From positions 930,001 through 994,000 of the forward strand of contig RCTD01000012.1 of assembly GCA_014898415.1 (NCBI GenBank): a DNA stretch of 64,000 bases, read 5' to 3'. The DNA is from Stromatinia cepivora. Its lineage: Eukaryota > Ascomycota > Leotiomycetes > Helotiales > Sclerotiniaceae. Numbering within the stretch: position 1 is the stretch's first letter; every line of letters starts with the position of its first letter. The translations under genes were made by a program, and so were the position numbers. This document shows positions 35,335 through 48,949 of the stretch, one piece after another. The notes beneath the pieces are model-generated. The model had not been told where the DNA came from. It did no database searches and saw only the letters and a program-made list of their open reading frames with translations.

Positions 35335-35500
35335 TGTTAACTTTTGGTGCAGGAAGTAGTAGTATTGTTGATTATATAAGTTGAACTAAGGATCTATAAT
35401 TCTAGTAAAAATAGAATTGAGATTATCCCTAAATATGGTTTATATATTATTATGATTATATAATTTCAATTCTAATTCTATAATGGCTTCATTTCCAATA
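35335..35500 (-). repeat. Copia B 3' LTR
   Basis: The outer (left) end keeps TTTTGGTGCAGGAAGTAG; the inner end reads TTTCCAATA. Confidence 0.95.
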
Positions 35501-35539
35501 CTTCTTTATTAAGGATATCCTATTCGATCCTTCTAAGTT

Positions 35540-38500
35540 ATTAATCCTAATATTTTCTTGAACTTTTCGAAAGCAATTCTTATACAAAACTTCGTTATTC
35601 CATTAGTAATTATATTATATGTATTGATATAATTAATAACGATTTTCTCCTTTTCTATTAAATTTTTGATAAAATAATAATTGATATCTATATATTTAGA
35701 TTGTTCATATAAATATAGATTTTTAATTAAAATTAAAGTATTTTGATTATTATTAAGTATTTGAATTATATTTTCGTTCTTTCTAATATAATTTGATCTA
35801 AATAGGTCTTTAAGTATTTATATAATTTATCTTTCTTGTTTAATAAATATTATTATTATAATATATTCCGATTCTATATTAAAGATAGTTATAAATATTT
35901 GTTTTTTGTTAATCTATAATATAAGATCTTTATAGAATATTATAATTCCTTTTGAAATACTTTTCCGATTATATTTGTTATTAATCTAATCTATATCTAT
36001 ATATACTTTTATTGTATTATTAAATATATTATATTTTTTATAGATATCAGATTGTACTCCTTTTGATCTGAATTATAACTTTTGTTTGATTGTTAATTAT
36101 AGATATCGTATTAAATTCTTCAAAGTTATAATATAATGTTTTATTGATTTTATTATAAATTGTGAAAATCTTTCAATTGAGAATACTATATTTGATCAAA
36201 TATATATTATTAAATGAATTACATTTTTTATTTGTTGTTGATATTCGTTTATATTTATTAGTTCATTATTATTAATTGTTAATCGGAAATAAGTATAATT
36301 TATTATTAATAGTTTCTTAGTTTGATGTTGTTTATATATAATATTATATTTGATTAATATAATATCGAGATATTCTTTTTGATCTATAATTAATATATAT
36401 ACTTTTTTATTACGAATAATTTTAATATTTAGAATCTTACTAATTTCCTTTAGATTCTTGATATTAAAATAAGCTAATAGCTTTTCATCGAATCAAATAA
36501 TTTGTAATAATATATATAATATAATAACGATATCATTGATATATATTAATAATATTATATTATAATTTTTGGATATATATAGATATGAATCTATTAAATT
36601 TTGTATAAAATTTATATTTAAAAGTTCTTTCTTCAATAATAAACTTCAGTTTTTTTTAACTTATTTTAAATTATATAGATTTCATAAAACTCGTAGTATA
36701 TATCCCTTTTCGACTTTGATATCTTAAAATAATTCAAAGTAGATCTTTTCCTTCAAATATAATTCAATAAAAATGTTTTTGATATCGAAATATAAATATT
36801 CCAAATTTTCTTTTGTAATAATAATTAAGAATAATCTGAATATATTTAACTTCATTATTGATACAAATATTTCATTATAATTTTTTCCCAATATTTAATT
36901 GAACCTTCAAACTACTAATCTTATTTTAAATCATTTTATTTTGTTATTTTTGATTTTAATTATAAATACCTATTTTATCGAAACTAGATTACTTTTTTTA
37001 AAGAATATATATTCTTTCTAAATATCATTTTGAATCAAAAATATAATTTCCTTTTGAATAACTTCCTTTCATTTTTCAAAATGTTTTCGATTCGATATTA
37101 TTTCTTTATAAATTCTTAATATTTTGATTCCCAAAACTTCTTCGGTTAGATATATTACACTTTCTATATTATCTATATTTATCAACAAAATCATAAAATC
37201 TAAAATAATTTTATCTTTAATATAAAAATCTATTTTATAAATAATTGGGATTATAATTATAATATATTCTATATTTTCTTGAGTTTTGGTTTATATAGAT
37301 ATCATAATCAATATCCTTATAATCTTATTTTCTTATTCTTTTTCAAGATCTTATTCTATATCTTTTTTCTATTTTTATATTAGATATCTTAAAGATTCGT
37401 TTTTAAGATTTATTATATCTTTTTATTTAATCTTAAATGATTATAGATTTACTTTGTTTTTTGATTCTACTGAAATGGATTTATTAGCAAAATTTAAAAC
37501 AATTTTAAATTTTGTTTCCGATATAAATTCAAGATCTACAGAAATTGACTTTTGAATTGGAATTTCTAAAATGATAGATTCGATATTTGAAATATCCTTG
37601 AAAAAAGATTCTTGATTTGTCTTTTAGATATTATTATTTTCATTTTCATTATATATTAATATTGATATATCTAATTTATCTGATTTCAATTCGATAATTA
37701 GAGTATTTAGTATAATCATTGAATTCGGTATAATATCTGTTGGAGAGAATGCTTGGAATGAAGATGATATAGATATTGCATTTGGTATTGAAGATAGAGA
37801 AGGTATCGAAGATAAAAAAGGTATTTTGTTTGTTGTTGGTCTATTACGAAATCTTCGATCTAGCTTTATATTCTTAATTCTTTATAAACCTGATTTACAA
37901 TTTCTTAATTTAAAATCCAAATCTTTTTCTCAATAAAATTCATTTATGATTACTTTATTTGATCGAAATATATAATTTAATTTTGAAAAATATATTTTGA
38001 TATATTTATTCATAACTTTTAAATATCTTAAAAATATACCAATTTTCAAAGTATTCTACAATTTGTTATATCTTTGTTTTTTCGGAATAATTTTGGGATT
38101 GATATAAATATAATATTTACTTCCTTAAATTTTGTATATCTTTATATCTAGTATTATATTTATAAAAGTTTTTATAAAGGATTAATCTATTCTATTTATA
38201 TTAAGATCAATATTAATATGATTTCTAATATAAATATTATATTCTATAATTTCATTCCAAAATTTTAATAATAATTCAATTTCTTTTAATATTGTTTTTA
38301 TATTTATTTCTATAATTCTTATATTCTGTTTTATAGATTTATTTTGATATAAAAAAATAATTATTATAATTTCGGATTATATATTTGATGATTATTCATA
38401 AATAGTTTATAGGAATTCCGATATATTATTAATCCTGATTATAATAATCTTTTCTTCAATAATCAATTCTATCTCCTTTTTCCAAGTTTTTAATATTTGA

Positions 38501-40400
38501 ATTATATTATCTTTTTGTTTAAATAATATAATCTAATTTATTTTTGTATAATTATCAATAATTAATATAAAATAACAATTCCCTCAAATCGATTTTAAGA
38601 ATAATTTTACAATATCGAAATATATAAATTCGAATCTCTTTGATTTATACAGATTCAATTACTTCAAAATATAATTGATTATTTTGATAAATATATATAC
38701 TTTATAGATATCTAATTCAATTGGGACCTTTATTAATTTAACTATATTAAATATCTTATATAGATTCTTGATCTTATTTGGATCTAAATGATTGAATCTT
38801 CGATATCATAATAGATATCTTTTTTTCTCTTTGAATATTAATTCGTTATTGATATTTTTAATGCTATTAATTATCTTTGAAAAAAAGCCTTTTTCCTGAT
38901 TATTTTGATATATATTTGAACAAAGAACTATATCCTTATATCCTTTGATTATATATAAAACTATATATATTCCATTTTGTATTTTAATATAAATGATTTT
39001 CTTATTATCCTTTTTGAAATATATATAATAAAAATTGAATTCCCTTTGCAATCTTGTTTTATAGATCCTTTTTCCTAATAATAAATTTACTTTTAATTCT
39101 GATATATATAATACATTTGAAAATAGCATCTTAAAATTATCTTCATATATTATATCTATTAAACCTCAATAACGATAATATATTACTCCCTTATTAATCT
39201 TTATTCTTCATTTGATAATAAAGTTTATTAATCTAAATAATAAAGATTGATTAAATATATATAAAAAAACGTTTATATTAATATACTATTTACTAAAGGA
39301 AATCTTATTAATAATCTCCTTTATCAAATTATAATCTTTTTCTATTATATCCTCAATATCGGAATCTAATTCAAAAATATTATTAATAAAGTATATTTAA
39401 TCTTTCTTATTGAAATAAACCTTCTTTGGATTCAATAATCTCCTTCTTTTTTAATAACAAAGATAACTATAAAGGAATTTATTGATTTATATTAAATATA
39501 GATAATCTTATATATAATAACCTTTCTTTTGATATAAATTACAAATATTATTTAAGATCTCGAAATCTGATTTTTGATATCAAAAAGTATATCTAAATTC
39601 TTTCACAATTTACATTTGCTTTGATTTATCTTTAAAACAAAATTCTTTAACCTACAAATACTTAATTTTATCATTGATATTAAAATTGATTTGAATATCC
39701 AATATATCCACTATTCCTTGATAATCGATTAAAAGATTATATATTAAAACCAAAAACAAAACAATATCTTAATATACTAATCGATAACTTTCGTTTACAA
39801 TCCCTAATTTCCTTCTATACTCTTTCAATTTATCCCAAACTTCAATAATAATTATATCAGAATAAATATCGGATTGAAATTTGAAGTTCTAAATCATCGT
39901 TATATACATATTGATTATAATTGTATTAATTCTGATATATTTCGATTTAAAATATCTCCAAAGTATATATATTATTGAATATTCATCGATAAAAACTTCA
40001 TCATTATTATTGAATATTATACAAATATACAATAATATATTCACTTCATCCTTTAAATATTCCAATTTCAATTCGATATTGTAATATATACAACCATTAA
40101 TCTTATAAGCAAATACTATATTAGATTCTATAATCTACATATATTCATCTAATATTTAATCAATTATATAAAACCATCCTTTCCCTTTCAATTATATCTT
40201 CGTTTATCTAAACCATCGTTTATAATTGTTTTAATCAAATTTCGAAGAGTTATTTGATTTCGACATTATAAAGGTTTCTTGCTATTTGATAGATATCGAA
40301 AATAATCCTTAGGTTTTTAAAACAATCTTAAAAAATATATAATAAATAGATTCAAAATAATAAAGAAATATAAAAATAAAACAATAAGAAAATTCATAAA
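35540..40400 (-). pseudogene. Copia B gag-pol, dead
   Basis: Mirror image of copia A: position x in A corresponds to about 61271 minus x here. Gag is about 40270-39470. Protease/Gag-pre-integrase is about 39240-38730, with a 107-codon open piece at 39129-38806 (NVLYISELKVNLLLGKRIYK) equivalent to 22114-22467 in A. Integrase is about 38710-38110, RT about 37090-36190 and RNase H about 36140-35536. The RT site reads YINDIVII: the first catalytic Asp is Asn (36535-36537) and the second intact (36532-36534). The leader (40400-40664) is uninterrupted and shows the empty pogo site near 40445. The 60-codon piece 40071-39889 is gag. The 89-codon plus-strand frame at 37286-37555 is a shadow. Confidence 0.93.
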
Positions 40401-40664
40401 ATCATATTGTAATATATTTTCTTATAACTATACAAACTTACTTTTCGCTTCTACTATAATTCTATATCAACATTATACAGATTGCTTTTCATTTTGATTT
40501 ATAATATTATAAATTATAAACTATATTATCATATTTCAATTTTGCTTTAGTAATATTATATGAAAACTTTGATTTTCATTTTATTTCACCCTTACTAATT
40601 ATATTAATCCTTTCTCAATTTGCTTTGCTTTCTAATCACTACTATACAACCGGATCTCATAACC

Positions 40665-40830
40665 TATTAACTTTTAATACAAGAAATAGTAGTATTGTTG
40701 ACTATATAAATTGAACTAAGGATCTATAATTCTAATAGGAATAGAATTAAAGTTATCCCCAAATATAGTCTATACACCATTGTAATCACGTAACCTCAAT
40801 TCTAATCCTATAATGGCCTCATTTCCAACA
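40665..40830 (-). repeat. Copia B 5' LTR
   Basis: The inner (left) end is mutated (TTTTAATACAAGAAATAG); the outer (right) end is intact (ATGGCCTCATTTCCAACA). Confidence 0.95.
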
Positions 40831-40835
40831 TTTAC

Positions 40836-42568
40836 TATATTTTTTAAAATAGTTTTAAATTTCTTCTAAAAGATGATTTCAAAGTTCTTTAAGAATGTTT
40901 TTTGAAGGATTTATTCTATTATAGTAGATTCTATTTGTACAATTGATTTTATTGATATTATTGTTTCGATTGTATAGGGTTTCATTATTATAGATCGAAA
41001 AATTATAGATCTGTTTGGTAATTGAATTATACAGATTTCGCCTTCGATTTGTAGTAGCATGAATAATTCTGTTTATCTAGTAATTCGATTGTTTTCTTTT
41101 TTTTATATCTATATTTTTGAAATGATTAGTAATTCATAAATAGGAATTGCATTTGGATTATTATATTGATTCAATATATCTATTATTTGTTTTTCAATTC
41201 GAAATCTTTTGATCTCGTTGTTCGTTTTTTTGATTGCATTGAATCGTTATTGAATATTAGATACCAATAAATCGAGTTCATTTATTCGCGGATATATTCC
41301 GAATATTAGGAAGGTAGATATAATTCTATCAAGGCTAATAGTATTATTGATTGCTTTTATTGCTATTTGCAATATCGACTTTTCATCATTCTAATACCTT
41401 TAAGTTTTTCTTCGATGATATTATATATATATCGAATAATTTGATAATAATATTCGATTATTCTAATTGACCAATATACTTTGATAGATATGCTTTTCAT
41501 AATGATTATTATGATTTCGGTATATTATTTGAATTCTTTATTTACAAAGTTTTTCCTAATATTATAAATGATATAATCTAATAGATCTAAATATATATCC
41601 ATTTAGTATATTCTCAATTTATCCTATATATACTTTGCATTGATATTATTAAATCATTGTATTACTTGAAATCTGATTTTTTTATCGATAATATATAATA
41701 TTGATTTATTATTGATATATATAATATCGATTATAATCGAATAATTAAATTCAATATTATTACAAAGATTGAATTTGAATCTGTTTGGGGATTTTCTGTA
41801 TTTTTAACAATATTCGCAGAATTTCATAAGTTTTTCGAGATCTCCCTGAACAATATTTGTATAATCTATATATCAAAGGATTCAATAGAATTTGTTTACA
41901 AATGAATAATCAAAATGATAATATAATCTTTATATTTCCGGTTCGATCAAATAATAATCGTTTATATTGATGGATATTTATATGAATTGCTGGATCTTTA
42001 TATTTCAGAGTAATATTGTATATTTGAATTTGTGGATATAAGGATGTTTTGTAGTTGATAATATAAGTATATTGATGATATTATTATAGTATACTCCGAA
42101 TTGGTTTATATCTTGTAACGATAATAGGAATGGTATTTCTGATTCTATAATATAAAATTCGATAGTTTTTGGGGGTAGGTTCAATTGAATCGATTCAATT
42201 GATTCGGTTTTTCTGATTCTGAATATTACTTTTATAATTCCTGTTTTACTTGTATTCAATATAATATTCTTAATATTTTTTTGATATACTTGATACTGTT
42301 TGAATTCTATTATAGATTATTGGGATACTCTTATATCGATAATGATACCCTGAAATTCTTTGTTATTATATTTCAAAAAGAAAGTTTCATATTCTTTAAT
42401 CTTATTGATTGATTCATTGACAAAATTAATCAAAATATATATTATTATTTTATTGAATAAGTTTATTACAACTTTCTTTTTGTTAATCGATTTATAGGAT
42501 AAAATTCAAGTATACTCTGAATCACTATTCTTTATATTCTTCTTTGGATTGTTTTGAATATATATTAT
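40836..42568 (-). pseudogene. Element F protease-like region and integrase, dead
   Basis: Starts at the copia E LTR with YETFFLKYNNKEFQGIIIDI (protease-like start; family FHGIxIDTGA) and an 84-codon open piece 42259-42005. That piece includes IEFYIIESEIPFLLSLQDI and FGVYYNNIINI (family FHVVxxxTPFLLCLxDMDRLGVYxNN). The integrase then runs down to about 41000: a degenerate zinc region, NQNNRILLSNYSIYI, QIAIKAINNTIS, STFLIFGIYPRINELD (family TLLVFGAYPRM), AIKKTNNEI and CIIQLPNRSIIFRSIIMKPY. Truncated at the 5' side, since no gag is present before 42568. Confidence 0.87.
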
Positions 42569-42878
42569 TATCACGGGATAGTATGACTACAGAACACTTT
42601 CAGGGATCGGGGAATAGATGGTACACGTGATTAATAGAGTAAAAGAATTGAATGACTTGTCCTTGATTATATGAATTAAAAACTGTATATATAAAACAAA
42701 TGAATAATTATTTAATTAATATATACCTTAATTAAATTAAATCTTTGTTTATTAATATATCAGGATCATCTTATCAATTGAAGAGATTGATAAGAACTAG
42801 AAGATCCTTTATTCTGATTAGAAAGTATATATTTTGATCTTTTATAGGATACAAAGGATTATAAGACTTTCTATGATA
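42569..42878 (-). repeat. Copia E 3' LTR
   Basis: 310 bp. The outer (left) end is intact (TCACGGGATAGTATGACTAC); the inner (right) end is mutated (GACTTTCTATGATA). Confidence 0.94.
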
Positions 42879-44819
42879 TACCCCCTAAATCGAAAAACGA
42901 TCTGAAACAAATGGAAAGGTATAGAAAATAGCAATTCAATTGATTTATAAAGAAATATATAAAACAATTATAAATAGATATCAACAAAGGAATAATATAA
43001 TATATAAACTTGAAATAATTCTGATACTTTTAAAATGAAGAAGAATTTGATTGTATATAAACCATAAATTTCTTTTGGTTTTCGGTTTGCTATTTATAAT
43101 ATTCTTCGAAATCAAGATTTTGAATAATAAAAAGAAAGTTTTCCGTTGGGAAAATACAGAAGAATGATCGATTCTGTAGTGTAATAATTGAGAATATTTG
43201 TAATTGTTAGATTATAGTATATTAATTGTAATAACAAAATAAAATGAATAAATTTTTAAAGAGATATAGATCTCTTTTTATATTTTCGTTTTTGTTTTAA
43301 TCAAATTCTTATTGATTATTATTATATCTAAGATTTCGGAGTCTAAAAAGATTAAATAAGCGAATCTCAATTATACTAAATAAATAATAATTGAAAAGAA
43401 AACTTTGAAAGAATCGAATACAAAAAAAGATTCTAATATTTCTTTGAAGGATTAATAAATCGAATAAAAAAAATTAATGAATCCAATATAAATAATAAAT
43501 CAAGATATCGATCTTCAGGAATATAATTTAATTAAATCTGCTTTTAAAATGATATATAATTATTTATTTCAGAAATTGCTCCCCTCTATCAAAAGAATTA
43601 TTATTCGTCGTAATCAATTATCTATTATAGATTTAAATAATAATTTGGAAATAAATTTTATTCTTGAATTCTATTATATAATTGAAAAGTTTTATTAATC
43701 TTGTATTTGTAATTATCGAAACAAGAATTGTTCGATAAAGAAAAAAAAAAAGAAAGGGTTTTTTCATTTAATGATAACAATCTATTCGATTCTTCGATAT
43801 CAGATTTTTTGGATAATAAATCAAATAAAGAAGAAAAAGAAAAAAGGTTATCGAAAATTACTGATTTTCCAATTAAAACAAAAGATAAAGAGAATCGTAA
43901 GAAAAGGAACAATTATTTATACATTCGATATATAAAATCATTGATTATTGAAAAATATAATTTTTATAACAAATGTTTTATTGATTCTTCTAAACCGAAT
44001 AATTGTTGATATTAGAATTGTAATATTCATTTGTATATTTTTTGGCCGGTTTTTCTTTATCTTTTAGTAAATTATTATATCATTGCTTATCAGCAAAATT
44101 CAAAAATAAATTCTTTATTCATTTTCTACCTTTATAATATATTAATCATTGATTGTATAATCCAAGCAAGGATACAGGATTACAATAAAAATGATATTGA
44201 AGATCGAAAAGAAAAGAAAAATTATTCCTTCGTTTTTGTATTGTTGTTTCTCCTCTCCTCGCTATATTACTTACCAGAGTTTTCGAAAGACCAAACGAAA
44301 GAAATACATCATGATTTCGAAGAACGATAATAAAGATAAAAAAGAAAGAATAATGAAAAAGAAAAGAAGAAAGAAGCAAATAATACATCCGAAGAAAAGG
44401 GAAAAAAGAAATAATCCCTTAGTTTTTGTAATACCAATAGTATTAATAATTCCGATTGCTTTAATTGTTCTTTGTTCATTAATTGTTACAGATAATCCTA
44501 AGGTTTTTTTATTTGAATTTCAAATTATTGAGTTTAGAAAAAAGTTTATCCTTTTTCAAGGATAAGAAAATGAAAAACAAAGAAATAATCGGCTTTAATT
44601 ATTCTTTATTTTCGAATAAATATAGAGTATACAAATTAAAGTATATCATAAAAAAGTATAATAATCTAGAATATCAAATAAAATTCATTTTATTTATACC
44701 AAAAGAAAGAATTACAAATTCCAGATTATTGTTATTTAAATTCTATAATCCAGATTGTTATTATTAAAGTTTTATAATCTAGATTATTGTTATTTAAGTT
44801 TTATAATTCTATTATTCAT
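42879..44819. other. Copia E downstream region, unassigned
   Basis: About 1.9 kb between RNase H and 3' LTR. Plus-strand frames are open at 43728-44009 (KEKKKERVFSFNDNNLFDSS start, Lys/Glu-rich) and 44031-44330, 44191-44565 and 44483-44767 (one with a Leu/Ile/Val-rich segment after a KKRRKK run), with minus-strand frames also open. Composition bias explains much of this and no domain is recognised. 44255-44300 is less AT-rich. It could be a 3' UTR, an extra small insertion or a captured sequence. Confidence 0.35.
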
Positions 44820-45753
44820 ATTTTATAGATTAAGAAGGGATTAAAAGTATTCGAACTTTTGTTTTATAAGATTCTTGATGAATTTATCAACAATTATATT
44901 GATGATCAATAGATAGATTACATAAAAGTTTCCTTTTAAATATTCTTAATATAATCATATATTTTGGATATCGATATAATATAGTTTCGTAATAATCCGT
45001 TTATTCTCATTAACCATCAATTTGATTATTTATTGATTATTATAGAAGATCGTTATAAATTCTTTTATTATTAGATCGATCTTTTTTAAAAAATATAGGA
45101 TTATCATAGTTTCTTTTAATATACGTTTGATTCCGAGAAGCTTTGTTTCGATAATTGAAATGGTTATAATATTTTGTTTGAATACTTTTTATACAATTAA
45201 ACCATCGAAAAGGGATATAATATACCCTTAGAATGATCTATAAATATCTAAATCATTTGCAAAAAAAGTATTTAAGAAAATAAAAAGTTATAATATTTGA
45301 TCATCATTATATTAGATCGCGAAATACCTTGTATTCTATAAATATTATAAACAATGATCAATAGCTTTTATATAATCGTTTAATGAATTGATCAAATAAT
45401 AGTTCAATTGCGAAATAACGAATAATATATCTACTTTTATAATAATTGTAATATATAATATTGATTCCATTTTTTTTGGATACATTTTTATAATATATAT
45501 AGAAGCTTGACCTTGATTTTTCCGAAATACCATTATTAAAAGCAGAGTACTTATTATTCTATTTGTTACTTCGAATTTCTTAATAATTTTTTTAATATAT
45601 ATATTATAAACTAACCATAGTTTTTTATTAAATCAATTATAAAATATACATATACCTAAAAACTATTTAGTATTTTCCAGATCTTATAATTCATATATAG
45701 CTTTAATTCCTTTGATAATCTTTATAATAATTAATTCGTTTTTCTTATAATAA
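44820..45753 (-). pseudogene. Copia E RT end and RNase H, dead
   Basis: Continues the RT in frame from 56979 after removal of gypsy D (NIQII, YYKKNELIIIKIIKGIKAI). The 62-codon open piece 45533-45345 reads KNQGQASIYIIKMYPKKMES then VDILFVISQLNYYLI (family RPDIAFAVSQLxRY). It goes on to AIDHCL, YLQNTRYFAI (family RYLxxTRxLAI), QGYIISLFDGLI and DIQNIWL, ending at a Leu-rich tail near 44830. The usual fungal copia RNase H order is preserved; the catalytic residues are not reliably readable. Confidence 0.88.
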
Positions 45754-45757
45754 ATAA

Positions 45758-46049
45758 TGTGAGAAAGTTGGGATATCAAGGCCTAACACATAGCTAGTTC
45801 GTAATCATATGATTATATAACTCTTCATAATTAGATATAAGAAAGGGCTCTATTCCCTTCTCTTTAAAAGAAATCAATTGTTTTTCTATTAGTCTTTTTG
45901 TATCCCATTTATATACAACCCAAACCATTATCTAAACCTACCAATTTTATTATTTGAAGCCTTTATAATATAATCTGATCAATTCCAATTCCCATTTCCC
46001 TTTACAATATACTATCAGAACGTATATATCTCGATCTACCTCTTTCACA
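45758..46049 (+). repeat. Gypsy D 5' LTR
   Basis: 292 bp. The outer end is intact (TGTGAGAAAGTTGGGATATC, AAGGGCTCTATTCCC); the inner end is mutated (ACAATATACTATCAGAACG). Confidence 0.94.
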
Positions 46050-46389
46050 ATAATAACCCATACTGAATTCGAATTATATAATTTACATTATATAAATATA
46101 TCTATAAGGAAATTATAATTGAAAAGAAAATAGAATTAACAATTTATAAATAAAGAAATAAAATTGATCCTAAAAAAATAACCTTTTCAAAAATATAGGA
46201 TTATTAAACTCTAAATAAGGAAATTTTGATTATCAAAGTTCCTTTATTTATATTTATCTATTATATCAAAAACGAATCATTTTTCAACAAAATTACCATT
46301 CTACTCTTCATTTTGAAAGAAATATATCAACAAAGGTTTTATTCAGAGATACAATTAATAATATTAAAAGTATATTAAAACTTTAAATA

Positions 46390-48860
46390 TAATAGAATCT
46401 TTATTTATAAATAAATCATTTATCTTTACAAATAAAAAAACTCTAATTTTAAGAATAACCTTGATTGAATACGATCAATTATATTGAAGGACCTTGAATA
46501 TCTTATATATTTTTAAAATTATTTAAATATCTAAATATATATTAAAATAATAGAAAGAATTAAATATAATATATTAAATTATCATCTTTAATATCGATAA
46601 TCAAAAATTTAAAATATATTTTAAAAAACTTTTAGCTAAAGGATTTGAAATTCATATATTCTTTTAGAAAAAAGAAAATTTTGGGAAGGATTATATATAC
46701 CTTTCTTTTTCTTTTGAAGATTTATCAAAAGAAAATTATAAATACTAAAAACTATCGAAAACTAAATATTGAATCAGATTCTAACAAATTAAATACTTTT
46801 CAATTAAGTTATAATAATATAATAAATAACTTTAATTCATTTACAAAATTGAATTTTTTATAAAATACTTTTTAAAGATTAAAGGATAATATTGTTACCT
46901 CAATTATCAATCCTTTTGAATCCATTAAAGAACTTTTTATTAATAATAATAGAAATCCTATTAAAAAAGAAGAAAAAACAAAGAAAACCAAAAAAGAAAA
47001 AAAAATAAATCAATAATAACAAAACCCATTAAAAATTCTATTTACTATTTGTATTAAGGATTATATATATATGTTCTCTATTATATTATATATTAAAAAT
47101 ATTGCTATCTTTATTTTCAATAGGATCGATATATCTAATTTCTTTATAATTTGGGATATCTTGTAAATTGATTACAGTATATTCAATGAGGAAATACAAA
47201 TTCGATTTTCTTGATATTATAATTATATCATTACTATTCAAATCAAATTTATATCAGAATATAACTTTATTAAATATAATTAGAAAGAAAAATTGAGATC
47301 AATATTACTTCAATATTTTTATAATTATAATATTCAATAAGTAATAAATACCTAAGACTTTTTTGATCAATTTGTTGATAATTAATATAATAAGAATAAA
47401 GGAAATTATAATACAAATCTAATAATGATAAAGGATTATATTATTAAATTCATATTTTCAACTATTCAATTTATTGATAATCATATAATTATCAAATTCG
47501 AAATTGAAAGGATATTTCTGTATAGCTTGTATACCCAAATGGAAAAAAAGATTATTAGACAATTTAAAGTTGATCTCGATAATCTTATTTCTATAAATTT
47601 TAAAAGAATAATAAACGAAATCTATAAATAATACTTTTTTAAGGATTCTATTATCTGAATTTATAAAAGATTTAAATTTTATTAGATTATTATTTTCTAG
47701 GTTGTATATAAATATATAAAAACCCTATTTGTCTCCAATACTAATACAAAGTCTTATTCTCAAAGATAGGAGATAAAAGATATTATAAATGAAATCATTG
47801 ATTTTTTGAATAAGTTCAGTATAAATTATTTAAAGGCGAAAATTAAAGATATAAAAGATTCAAAATTATCTTTCTTATTATTATAATATCAAATTATTCA
47901 TCAAGAAAGTAATACAAAATATAATAATTATTTTATTCAGAATAAACAAAAAGGGATTCTTCTTAATATAAATAAAACTTATAAAAAGGATTATTTCTAT
48001 TATTATTGCTTTGAAAAACCTTTTTATAATAATGATTATATTATAAAATAAAATTGTTCTAAAAAGATTGATGATATTAATACTGAATTATATCATTATA
48101 ATGAATACAGAATTTTCATATTTGATCCTAAAGGATATTTCAATCTTTTTTTAATCTTTAAGTAAAAGGATTTTTTAAAGAATTATTAGATTAAAATATA
48201 TACAAAAACTTATAGATTTAATCAATAAAAGAAGCAATTGAAGAAATCTAATACTAAAGATAATTCGCCGAATCTTGGAGTCTTTAGTATCGAAATCATG
48301 AAAAATATATTTATAAATAATATCAATTATCAAGAAAGGGAAATTATCAATATCAATATAATTACCTAATCTAAAGAAACCTCAAAGCTATAAAACCGAT
48401 TATTTAAAAAGTCCAAATTGATAAGATAAAACGGAATTGATAAACCCCAAAAATCATCAAGCATTCCTTGAAAGATATTGTTTAGAATAATGAATCAAAT
48501 TGAAAAGAAAAGATTAAAGAAAGAATTCTTCAATAAAGATGAAACTATAAATATTAACAAAAGCGAAGAAGACGAAGTAAAAGAATCTCAAGAAAGAAAA
48601 GGTTTTCCTGAACCTGATAAGAATAGTATAATACGAAAGGATAGAATACTTAATTCTTGTTTTAGATCTTTAAGAATAAAAAAGCAAACATTAATCATTA
48701 TTTATACTACAAAATCTCCAATAGAAATCTTGAAACGGATTTGTAAAATCAAAATCCTAATAACAATTGGAATTACTTTTATATATATACCAGATCTTTT
48801 TAAACAAATTTTTAAGAAAGCATTAATTGTAGATATCGAAGAATGAAAAAAGTTTTTCAG
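46390..48860 (+). pseudogene. Gypsy D gag, dead
   Basis: Long Lys/Asn-rich reading with open pieces at 46645-46863, 47425-47631 and 48478-48846. A zinc-knuckle remnant at about 47998-48060 (YYYCFEKPFYNNDYIIKQNC) fits CX2C...H...C with the His changed to Tyr. The last 122-codon piece (48478-48846; KSEEDEVKESQERKGFPEPD) is an acidic linker before protease. As gag it would package element RNA. Confidence 0.7.
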
Positions 48861-48949
48861 AAATTCAGAAATTTCTACCAAAAAAGCTACAACAACCTTA
48901 ACAACTATTAATCATTTAAACATCTCCTTTAATTATCAATCAAAAGAAA

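Larger units (their letters stand above)
35335..40830 (-). mobile_element. Copia B: complete Ty1/copia element, 5496 bp
   Basis: 166-bp LTRs (35335-35500 and 40665-40830) of the copia A family, flanked by TTTAC (35330-35334 and 40831-40835). Inserted into element F between integrase and RT. It lacks the pogo insertion carried by copia A. Confidence 0.96.
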
